DNA of 64,000 nt. Source: Polydactylus sextarius (Eukaryota; Chordata; Actinopteri; Polynemidae). Positions 23,701-35,700 of this stretch are shown one piece after another. Position 1 is the stretch's first letter. Each line of letters opens with the position of its first letter. The DNA lies in assembly GCA_016801845.1 (NCBI GenBank), contig CM028916.1, forward strand, positions 13,575,514 through 13,639,513. The letters are read 5' to 3'. The notes below the pieces were generated by a model. That model did not search any database. It saw nothing but the letters and a program-made list of their open reading frames with translations, and was not told the origin of the DNA. The translations under genes were made by a program, and so were the position numbers.

Positions 23701-26700
23701 CAATTGGCTTAATGCCTGAACAAAAGTGTCTCTTGCTTGATATATAATAACTAAACACCACAGGTTTTTCCAAGTAGAAAAAGGCTGCAGACACATTTCA
23801 CACTCATTAATCATAAAACAAAAAAAACAATGATTTTTTGGCCAAATAAATCAAAATTCAATATCAAAACGCAGCTTGACATTGCTTGGTAAAGTTTGGG
23901 GAAGATGTGTTCGACTTTTGAGTTAAGTTTCTCAATTTAGACCTCTCTGATGTGTTGCTATTACAATTGTACGCCGACAGGAAGCCTGGTCTCTATGGAG
24001 CCAATTACATGGGTGAGAAATTGCCATTTAGCATGTCTAATGCACAGCTGCTGAGGGAACTAGTTCAGCGCCACTGTCACTGCATCGCCACAGGTCGTGG
24101 AAAGACCTAACTTTCACTTTGCAAACATTATCGGGGCTGCTTGTTCCATTTCCGTCGCTTCCGTGAGGGCTCCAGAGCGTTCGAAGATTTTCACAGCCTT
24201 AACAACATAACTCATTACACTTTGCTATGAAATGATAAGGCTATTGGATTATGTCTAACTCAGAGAGTAACAGAGAGGGAAGGCGACAATGGGAGATAAA
24301 ATCAGAGGTAAAAAAAAAAATGTATTCAGAACTGGTGTGCCTCAGGTGACATCATGTCCACAGAATAGTAGTATGGAGCTAACAGAAGGGGAATAAATGT
24401 CATGCAGTCTTGAGTTCTTTTTATTTCTTTTCTAATACAAATGCATACTCCTTGCCGCTAGCGAAGCTGGGTGCAGATAAAAAAGAAACCAATGGGGAAA
24501 CTACGCAATAAATTAGATTTTGCATATCATTTGAAAGGTTTGTGATCCTTCGGAGATTAAAAAACATTCAAATTAGAAAGGTGTAAGGCTAGAGATGTTC
24601 CTGGTAGCGAAAAGAGCACCTTATGAATATGAAATAAAATATGCCGTAAAGCAATTTGGCAAAATTGAATAAAGCAAAAAAAAAAAAAAAAAAAAAGCTT
24701 CAGAATGATCATCAAATGCATTAACAAATTATAGTGGAAGACGTTTTTCCCGGAATTTCATAAGCAGAGATCCTCATATGATGAGATAACGTGTCAGGGG
24801 TCACGCTGTTTAACCAGCATATTAAGAGCTACAGATCTCACATCACAGAAGAGCTGAAGGGGACCATACAGTAGTAGTTAGGCCATGTAATTTTTAATAG
24901 GTGGAAAATATTCTTGTCTCAGCAAGCAATATCCACTTGAGCCACACTTCCACCCTGTTAAGTCCTCTTTAGTCAGCTTGGCAAAGAGGGGACTCTCCCA
25001 GCCTTTTGCACAGGCTCTCAAACCCTGTTGGATGCTGGTCGCGTAACAGAGGGAGAGAGGGAGATTCATGTGCCACCAGCCAGCTTTTTTTTTTTTTTTT
25101 CTTAACTCTCAGAGCTATAAAGATTCAGACAAAGGACTGAGGAACTATGTGTCTGTACGTCTCCGAATCCTGCTTTAAAAAAAAAAAGACGAGGATCTCA
25201 TTACACAGCGAGAAAGACTGAATCTGAACGACACAGAAAGAAACAAAGATTTATCAAAATACGGAGTTTGCACGAAAGCTTGCAGCACATACATACGCCA
25301 GGACAGATTAGGGAAAGTCTCACAGAAACCTGTTTCTGTAATGAAAGCATACGGCTGCAGTGAAAACACGTACGGAATTTGAAGTAAACATTTCAGTTAC
25401 ATAATCATCAAGGATGCTGGCATCTTTATTTAGAGCCGAGCAAACACAATGCACAAGAGAAAAAAAAAAGAAAGCCACACTCTTGTCTTGCTGCGACACG
25501 ATGGAAAGTAATTATGAATTATCTCAATGTGTTTTTCACCCTCACATGAAAAGAGGTGACTAATAACCCCTGCAGACAGCCTACAGAGAGAGGGTAAGTT
25601 GGTAGGCATGGTTGACACGCAGTAAGCATACTCTGCTTACAAGGAGGCTCAGACCTTGACACAGAGCCACAATCCAACGGAGCTCCATCTGGTGTTGCCA
25701 TAGCAACACACCCCAGTACCTTTTTTCAGATATCATAGCAAAAAAAAAAAAAACCCAGAAACAAAAACACTGAAAGAAAACAGGCACAGTCGAACCTTCC
25801 TCTTCCGGGCAGCGTTTCTACAACATAAATACCCGATCTGTTGATGAACCAGTGTAAAAGAAAAAAAAAAAAAAAAAGACAGAACGAGCCGCTGATCAGC
25901 TGCTAATGGTTAAGACAGGGATGTTGTATCACAGCAACAAGCAGTGATGCGAAAAAAGGGACACACGCATGTATCTGAGCTGACATGTTTCCTTGATTAC
26001 AGAAACAAAACTTAACCATTTTTTTTCTTTTTTTCTTTCCACATTTTCACCATTGATTTCTCAAAGTCTAATTAAGCTATGAGGATTTCTCCCCCCCCAC
26101 CCCCACCCCTCATGCTGCAGCAAAATGCCAAAAACTAATTATCCGCCTCATGTCTCATCTTCACTATAATTACACTAAAATGAAACTTTGCACTTAACTC
26201 TTGAGTTTTCCAGCATGTTTGAGGGGTTGTGAGAAGAGGGCTTACATACCATCATGATGATTTAGTGTATTAATTGAAGAATATCATATTGAAATCTAAG
26301 GGATGTGAATTAAACCAGCAAGGGGTCCCATTCCAGATACATGAAACATGTCTAACTGGTTCATTCTCCAACAGGACATCCAGGACGTAAAAAGGTTTAT
26401 GACTGTGATAAAAACGTTCATTTACAGAGCCAGTGAAATGATGGGGTTTAGTTTTACCTTCATATTTTAATAATGACTGCTCTTCATGGATCTATTGTTC
26501 TGGAGGTGCTATACTTTGTCATTATCTCTCTAGTTTTAGCAGAGGAACCAAACTAAATATTAACTCTAGCATTCATAAGCCTGATATAATCCAAAAACAC
26601 TAAGTAGCACTTCCTGTAATTGTCCTTATACACCCATCCTAACATGGATAACCTTCTGTAGAAAGTAACAACAAGCTTGTCTTTCTTCTTGTGAGAAATT

Positions 26701-29700
26701 ATTTAGCAGCCAGCAGCTTCCTGTGTTGACTTTGACTTCTTCTGAGAAGCATCATCATAACGCTAATGAAAAGATTTTCACTCATCAGCAACAATGCGTA
26801 TCATGTAACAAGCTGTGAGGCAAATCAGCCATGTGACCTTGAGGCTATAGGAGCTGCAGAAGACATGCTGCACTATTCTGCACCTTTGTGTCTCTCTGGA
26901 GTATCTGACATTTTTATAATCACCTTTTGACCAACACATCTTAACAGACTCTTACCTTCAGGAGACTCCTCCTGCACATATGTGCCTGTCAAGTACCGGT
27001 GCACCAGAGCAGACTTCCCGCTGGACAGATTTCCCACAATGCCCTGCAAGACCCAAATAGCAAAACACTGTGATTATTACTGACAGAAAAGATTCACAAG
27101 AGTGCATGGACATAAAAAGAAAAAAACATCACAATGATGGTACAAAGTGTTTCTGAAGCTTTCAAACTTGCTTGAATCCATCCACTGAGTAAAGCTACAA
27201 AATGTAAACAAGTGCAAAGTTTTTGTTATTTTTGGGTCACGCTGCCCTTTCCAACTGAGCCTTTAAGATCAACTGTAGTCATGGTTACAGATGTTTGATC
27301 TCTCTTTTTTCTTTTTTTTATAAATTGTGATTCATTGTGATTTTTTTCTTTTTTTAAGGCAACAAAAAACACTGTGTAAAGCTGTATATTAGCAGAAATT
27401 AAATCATTTCATTATGACCATGTGTGTGGTATTATTACATGTCAGGTGCACAAGTTTTTGACAAATCAAAGGCTGATAGATTAGCAGTTTATGCTCAGTG
27501 TAAATCCTGGTCACAACACTTTAATAACCACATTTAATTCAGAAATGTTTATGTGTAAACGTGTAAAAAAAAATTAATTCTCAAATATATGCAGATTATA
27601 GTATCTGCCTCAAAAACACAGTATCAGATCAGACTAAAACCTCGTGTTAAGCTTACAAAATGGTGGCCAGTAATGGAAAGTACTTTTGGTTTGTCATTAA
27701 AGAGCAAAACCATAAAAAGGAGCCGCTCCGTCTTTACACAGCTTGTGTGAGTTTGAGACATTATGAGGAAAGTCCTCGAGCACACATTGGTTTGGTTGGT
27801 TGCAGTCTTTCCCCTGCTTCCTCTCCCCTAGGAGACCAGACCTACAAACGACAGCGCCTTCAGGGTAATGCATGGCGGAGGGTGGGATGATGATGCCAGC
27901 ATGTCTGGGAAAGAACAAAGGCTGCAACATGCCTCATCTCTTCACTCTCCTCCTCCTCCATTACCCACCATCGCCCTCTTCTTCTTCAGATCCTCGGTGG
28001 GTGTTAAAGCCAGGTATGGTTCTAATTATAGGGACGTTTGAGGCGCATGGGAAAGGATCTGTTTAAGGTCTTTTCAGGCCTACCCTCTCTATAATTGAGG
28101 CATATATATCACAAGGTACCCCAGCAGAATAAACTATGAAAAAGTTGAAAAAAAGTTGGCTGTGTGCGGTAAAAACTGTGAGTCAACAAAAAAAAAAAAA
28201 AAAAAAAATCGACCCAATGTTCCCGCTGTTTTAACTGCTCCGCTTTGTGACCTGCTGCTATATAGGCTTCATGAAACCAAACTGCCGTATCAGCACTATT
28301 CCAAATTCTTTGTAGGATTTAAGCCCTGATCTTCAGATCTGGCAATATTAAAAATGTGTGGATTTTCAAAAGAAGGCAACAAAATAACGTGTAACAACTG
28401 TCAGGATGCACGAAAACTACATTTTGTTGACGTGATTAGAGCCATCATTTCAACTCATCTGCCGGAAATGTTTTGACCTCAGTTCAGATCATTATTTCAG
28501 TGACATGAAGCTGACACCATAATATTAAAAAGCCTCTCAGGCATTTTACCAGCTTCTTTTTTGGCGGGACCCTGTCACAGCACCGCATCTCTTTGAAAGT
28601 CGTCAAAGGAATTATTGCTATTTTACAACAGTCATTTCAGTCTTTCTAGTTTTCATTTAACAAACCCCTGTGTAGAAGCTGCCAATTAACACCTAAGAAA
28701 TATAAAAAGGAAGCAGACACATTTGAAGCGCTTGGAAAAAAAAGAAAAAAGAAAAAGAAAGTTTGTCTTTGAGCTCCTAGTGAACTCCCCTCCTTTATTC
28801 CAGGTGCTACAGGAATAAATTCACCTAACATGTTGGAGTGCAGTTTTTCAAGGCTGCGTTCCTTTATAAGGTGGAAAACGTTAAGTTGTGAGGATGTTAG
28901 CTGTGCATTTGGCAGCAGCTCTGTTTGTGCTTCACTGGCAGGTGGGATCAGACCCAGGACGCGTCACTAGTCTAGCCCAGAACTGTCACTCATCTTCTGG
29001 TCCTGCTGTAAACCAGCCTGGCATTTCCATGCCAACGCATCTCATTAAAAATCACCCACTACAATCCGGGGGGGAAAAAAAGTCCAGCCAATTCTTCATC
29101 TGATCTCTCTCATGTAAAATGCAAAACCATTATTAAACAGACAGAACGCGCATTCCCACTGATTTAAATCTATAAGAAATAAGAAAGAAATCTCCGAGGG
29201 CGAATTGACAGAGTGGCTGTCGGAAGAATTAAAAAAAAAAAAGTTACTCACCACTTTCAGCTCTGGCACTGACCGACTCAATGTCCATTCCTGGCTGTTG
29301 ACGAAAGAGTCTAAAAAAAAAAAAAAAGAAGACAAAAATGGAAATGAAAATGAGCAGCACTGAAAGGCACAGGTGATATGACATTAACAGTATTTCCCAC
29401 TAGATGTTGGCAAAGTGACTTTACAGCTGAAGTTTATAGACTACACCTGTAGTTTTATAATGGATTGTTCAGCTGTCAAATAGATATGACGTAGATATGA
29501 GAGTCTATCTACAGTCTGCTCAGGTGTTTAGTACATTTAAACCTACAGGGTCATTGACCATATGTCATTTCACCCTCATTATTCATCTCCTTGTTTTTTA
29601 TTTCCTGCACACAAATATAGGTTAATGATTGTGTCATACTTTTGAGGACTGAAGTCCGTGCCGTATCAGGCTCCGTGAAGTCAAAGGGTAAAATAGTTAA

Positions 29701-32700
29701 GGAGATATACTGAGTCATTCAATGTGGCATAACTTGACCTTTAGTGCTGGTGTCATTTCCCATGATAAGTTATTTTTCCAGTTAAACCCATTAGAGAAGC
29801 AATGATTAGTCAATTAGCTGATCGATAGCTGAATTGATATGCAGCTATTTTAATAATTGGCTGATCAATTTCAGTCATTTTTATTAATACTAGACTTATC
29901 AACTGAATATCTGTGGGTATGGATTTTTAATCAATCTAATGATAATTTTTGAAATCATTTGCAAATGACAACAAAGACATGAACTGTCAACATCTCTCTC
30001 TCCCTGATTAATTAATTTAGGCTTAGTTTTGTCTCTGTGTTATAAGTTATAAAAACATTGAATTGACAGGAAGGGATTGCGAAACACCTATGCCAAGTTG
30101 AACCTATCTTCAACCTAGGCAATGCAGCGTTTCAACACAGTTGAACAACACACACAATTTCTGAGAGGGATTTAGCTAATCCATTTTAAAAGACAGCTAT
30201 TAACAGGCTTGATTAAACTTGTTCGGTTTTTCCAGTGACATTTGGTGACTCTAGATAATAATGTTTTAAAAAAAAAAAAAAGGGCGGTAGGCAGTCGGAA
30301 AGAGCACTACAAAGAACAATACAAACACAGAGAAGTCAAATTAAAAAGACAAAAAAAAAACAAATGACAACTCCACAAGCTGTGCCAGTCTCCTGCAGGG
30401 ATGGAGTACACAGTTAATGCGTCAGTAACAACTATTGAAAAAAAACAAAGCCACCTTCCTGTTCAGCTTTCTCACCATCTGAACCCCCCAAGTAGAAGAT
30501 ACAATCTCTAATACAGGAGTGTAGACGGTGCAGTATCCCCACCACCCTCCTCCACCCCCTGTCTACACCACAACAATTAAAGTGTTCATGCACCAAAAAG
30601 GGAGCCGTCATTACTGAAAGCCTGTTTGTTGCTGCAATAGTGATTTCCCTTTGTGCCCCGGGCGATGCTAACATGAAAAGGATGACAGCATAAACAATAA
30701 TGTAACCACTGTGCCCATAAGACATGTTTCCATTTTCTCTTCATAATGTATACTAAAAGCATGTGTGATTCATAGCTCAGCTCAGTTTGAGCCAAAAATT
30801 CCTTTACCTACTACAATTAGAATGAAAAGCCCTCCGCTAAAAATGTTTACCTATTTCTGACCTGCATTTACAAAGAGCCTTGTGCTCTCTGGATGTCTCA
30901 CTTGTTGTGGCACAGGAGAGAATCCAAAACAGAGGGGCCTTTCACCAAGCATTGTGTGGAGGAGCATAGTAAGTGCACGCCTCACGTTAAGGCCTCTCAT
31001 TGTGGGTTCGACGTGTCGGGACATGATTGAGACACCAATCACATTGGGTTTTTAAAGTCCAGGAAACAAGGTGCATGTCACAGATCATTGAGATAAGGCT
31101 ACTGTTATTGCTGTTATTTTGTACACTCGTTATTTACCTTTGTATCTATACTTTCTATTCTATTATATCCTATACTTATAATGTATTTTGGTTTTACATA
31201 TTGTTAACAGGACCCAGAGTTTTACATGATGTTAACAGGATGTGGTCTTTTACCTGGTATTGTGCTAACTTAACATTAACACAGAATCAATGAACAGAAA
31301 TAAAAAAGAAACAAAAAGTAAAAATGCAACCAGATGCACAGATATCTCCCTCACATTTATCCAGTTCACATAAACAGCCTTTCAACCACAGACACATTCG
31401 AACAAAGGCCAATCCATAGACAACTATGCAGGAAATCACATGCTAACACAGTGATGTGACTTTTTGCCTTCTGACAATTGCTTCTTCTGTGGAACAGCAT
31501 ATTCCCTTATTACTGGCCATAAGAACACAACTTAAGCTTTAAAAGATATAAAAGCACAGAAAACAGGAAGAGGAAATTGGGAATTTCAACTCTAAAATCT
31601 ATTTAGGAAATCATCATTGTGTGTTCCCTCTCACAAACAAAACACTAATAAACTGTAACATAGGAAAGGGGCCAGCTTTTTGCCATCTTTGGAGCAGATA
31701 CTGTACAACCAGTTTGGTGGCCTGCTTAAAAAAACACAAACCCAAATTGAATCCATGTGCTCTGTGTTACATCACTCTTTAAATATGAGCATCCCCACTT
31801 TACTGTGTCCCACAATGCTTATGGAAACAGAGCGCCCCAGCGTTTGTGATGCCCACTGAGGACACCAGTGTCTTTGTCTATGTGAGGGGAAAACTGTGTT
31901 GCCAGCTTGTTTGTCGGGTTTTTCACTTCACTGCTCATGTCTGCTCAGATAAAAATGACCCATTCAGTCTGGGGGTAGCGAAACACAGGACAACCCCCTC
32001 CACCCTCCCTCTCCATCCTCATCACTTATTCCATTTCATGAGAAATGCAATGTGAGCAGAAACCTTGTGCATTTGGTTATTTGAGTGCGGGTGCATGTGC
32101 ATACATGTATTTTTACGTGCAGTAAATCTGAAGCGGTTTTTGGAATGAGAGAGGACAACCATGAGGTCTAAACTTCCACTTGAGCTCTCACTGACTTTCC
32201 ATCCATACTTTCCCACCATCATAAATTACAGAGTGTGAATTTAGCTAGCAATTAGTAATCCTTCTTCCCTGATCTCCCAACCTCACAACCAACCGACATT
32301 CCACTTTTATCATGCACGTCTTAACGACATGGCATCTTTCTATTGTGTGCTGCTCTACAAAGTATTATACACAGCAAACAACACAAACAGAACTTGTATT
32401 TCTGTTCTACTAAGCCCCCAAAATCCAATACAAGTAAATTTTATCACAGGAGGTAAGCGGGACACAAGAAAAAATATGTTTTAGCCATGCCAGTCTAATG
32501 TGGTCTGGATAGCCTTTTAAACACTTGTGTCGTCTGCAGCCAAGCATTGATCATTTCCCGCGAATAACTGGAGCATCCTGGTCCAGGAAGGATTCTCATT
32601 TAACGCAAGCTTTGCAAATTGGGTTTTTCAAGAAGTCTTGCAGTACAAAGCCCAGGCTGATTGACTCAACTTGAGAGGAACAAGACAGATTTATCTTTAT

Positions 32701-35700
32701 CTTTTCAGCTGCACAAAATAGTTCAAGAGATCAAACTAACGAAAAACAATCAACCACTGACTTACGAAGAGAAAACACATACACAACAATGGAAGACCTC
32801 CAAACTGCAGACCTGTACTCAACCTTTCAACAAATTCACCAGTTAGGAGACTGAAGAACAGCACGATGCTGTTCACCCTCTGAACTGCAATCCTGAACAA
32901 AATGTACCAGAGAAGAGATTTTCAGTGGCAGATGCTCAAATACAAAGTAAATATATTGACAGCTTTCCCTTTGCTCAAGCCCAGACTGTGTATCATGTAG
33001 TGATTTTCCAGTACATCACTGTCTCCTCACATCTCTTGCAGGAGGTGAGAGGACATCATCAGTGTTAGTGTCAGTCCAGATTCTTTTAAAGTGTTGGTTT
33101 GTCTTAACATAATTACCTGTTGGGAGTTTGGCTCACCCACCCCTGTGGGGATGAATGACACGAACAAAAGCATCTCTTAAAATTTGTTTTGTTTTCAACC
33201 TGCAGATATTGAAGTAGACAGAACAAAATCCAACTGCAAAGTAGAGCTGATAGAGAAAATAATGTTGGAAGAATTTCTCAGGAAATGGTATCAAGTTAGA
33301 CACGACAACAATAAAAGCAAAGGGAATTTCACCTTCATGAATACATTTTCTAATCTGATGCAAGATAAAGGAGAATGGATCACACACACAGGGGATTTTC
33401 TTCAAATCGTCACAATGGCGAGTTTAGACAAGTCAGATTAAATCTGCATCAGAGAGCATTTTTCTGACTGCTGTATCTTGTTGACACCCTCTAATGAGGC
33501 TTATAACAGATTTCTATCTACAGTCACCTTTGTCCCATGACCAGCAAACCTTCTTCCAACTCAAAGACCCCTAGAGAGCCTCCATTTCAGAATACGGTTC
33601 ACTGATCACTCATGCATCCTAGAGCTTGACAGAGTGGCTTTGTTCATCTCCAGGTGGGGGTGGGCACATGGTCTGCACACCTCAAATCCCTAACCCCCAT
33701 TACCTCCCCTCCCCCAAAAATCACTAACACAGTTATCGGAAGGGCGCTCTTAAACTGAGTGTGTGCACACACACGCTGGATTTAATTTAGGAGCAAACAC
33801 TTAAGCAGGTAGCAACAAGCACCGAGTCCCGCCCAGGGCATTGAACACTTCACTTTACTCAGGCTGATCGGCACACCTACATTCCTAATGCCTGACTGTT
33901 CTGTGGAATAAATGGACCAATATGTCTTGACACTCCAAAACAAAGGGACAGGTATCCATGGTAACATGTTATGCTGAGATACAAATAAACCAGGAGATCA
34001 ACAAGTGTGACCTCAAGACTGTTTTACCAGCTTTGTTTACTTGAGAATGACATAATCTGCATCTATGGTCAAAGGTTGACTTGATGAGAATGAATACAGC
34101 ATGTGTGACCTGACACTTGAAGAAGTCATTAAGCTGTCACAGACGACCAATTAGGTCTTTGCGTCGAAGGGTGCAATTGGGGCTTGGCGCAAAAAAACGT
34201 AGCAAATCACAGCTATTAATTCAGAGAGTTACAAATATTTGCCTCTCTCTCCCTGCTCCTCCAAGCAACTGGACAAATACACTCCACTGTCAGAGTTAAC
34301 CTTTAAACACAGTGCTTAAGTCGTCTTCTCCTCTCCCCATCATTACAGCATGTAAGCCCTCTTAATTTAGCCCTGCTAGGCTGCCAAACGCATCCCCATT
34401 ACAGCCACTAACTGCTTTAATGCTACTGCTTTAAGCTGTGTCTCTGTGAGGCCAACAAACCACATTATCAAGACTCCCATGTCCTGTGTCTGGGTGACAC
34501 AGAGACAGCGCTGGGAGCTTTGTTATACCACAGTTGCACCACTGAAAAACAAACTATTATAATGTGTTCTTATCAGTCGCTGGTGATTCTTAAGTTTACT
34601 ATACTCACCTTCTCATTTACTCGACTTCACAAATTGTATGCAAAGCAAAGTAATTGCTGTATAAGTGTACACAAACAGGAGGTTCACACACAAAAAACTA
34701 TGGAGAAATCCAGTACCCAAAATAGAAATTCCAAAAGGACTCTGGAACCAGATTTTGAATGCCATCCAAACTCACAATTCCCCATGTGTTTTTCATTTGC
34801 TTTCCCAAAAAAAAGCACCCTTCTGCGGTTCTCTTGGGCTGTAACTTTCTGTGAGTGAAAGAGGGGCTAAAATGGAGAACTTGAGCTGAGAAATAAATTC
34901 AGCAATCTTGCAGGTCTTACCTTGACCTTTGTGGGAGTCAATGCCAGCCAGAGTCTCTATGGAGACTGGCTCAGACTTACATTTCCCAGCCAGGGGATAT
35001 TGGCTGTTGTCTTTGCTCTGGGACAGCTGGGATTCACATGTGCCACTGTATGGCTGTTCTTTCCTCCTGAAACGATTGGCTATAAGCTGCCATATGCTTG
35101 GCTCTTCTTGAACTGGTTTTGAAGACAGTTTTGCTGGACAGAGGGGTACCTCCATTACCTTGACCTTTCCCATGCTGTGATACTGAATGTACTGCATGCT
35201 CCCATCCTCTATTTGCTCACTAGATGTTGGAAGCACTCTCCCTGTGAGGTAGGAGAAAGGCCGTGGAGACATTGTTGTATCCTCAGAGGTTTTAGTCCGA
35301 ACACACTCCTTTAACTCTCCCTCAGGACCCAAAGTAACTTTGTCCCGTGGCCGAGACCTCCTGATGCGCAGACTGAGGCTCCGTCTTAAAGTGCTTAGTG
35401 TACTTTTTGGAGCATCAGATTTGTTGAATTTGGGAGAAGACTTGGAATCTTTGTCACTTTCTTTTTCCTTGCTTTTATCTTGAGGCACTTTGCCAAACAG
35501 TCTCCACCGAAAACCCCCTTTGAGAAATCCCCCTCCATCACTGCCTGTGTGGTTGCAGCTCCTCTGGCCATCTATTTCATCATCAGAGCCCCTCTTTCTT
35601 AGCTCCAGTACTGTCATACTCACAGGCCTGGGCCTCCAGCTCTTCTGACGGACCCTGGGGGTCACCTCTGAGGAAACTGAAGGCCGCTGAACCACAACAG

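Larger units (their letters stand above)
23645..26955. other. agap3 intron
   Basis: No exon recognised. It holds a complex block at 23930-24260, poly(A) tracts (24676-24696, 25861-25877), a poly(T) (25085-25100) and an RFX X-box (25694-25707). Confidence 0.7.

Noticed and set aside
33184..33441. 85-codon plus-strand frame
   Set aside because: Mixed charged composition but no recognised domain, start context or neighbouring exons; treated as chance.
34793..34920. The last 42 codons of the long open frame as coding sequence
   Set aside because: A consensus donor at 34921 with a perfect phase match to the next exon makes this intron. Read-through into the frame's own stop cannot be excluded but is less likely.
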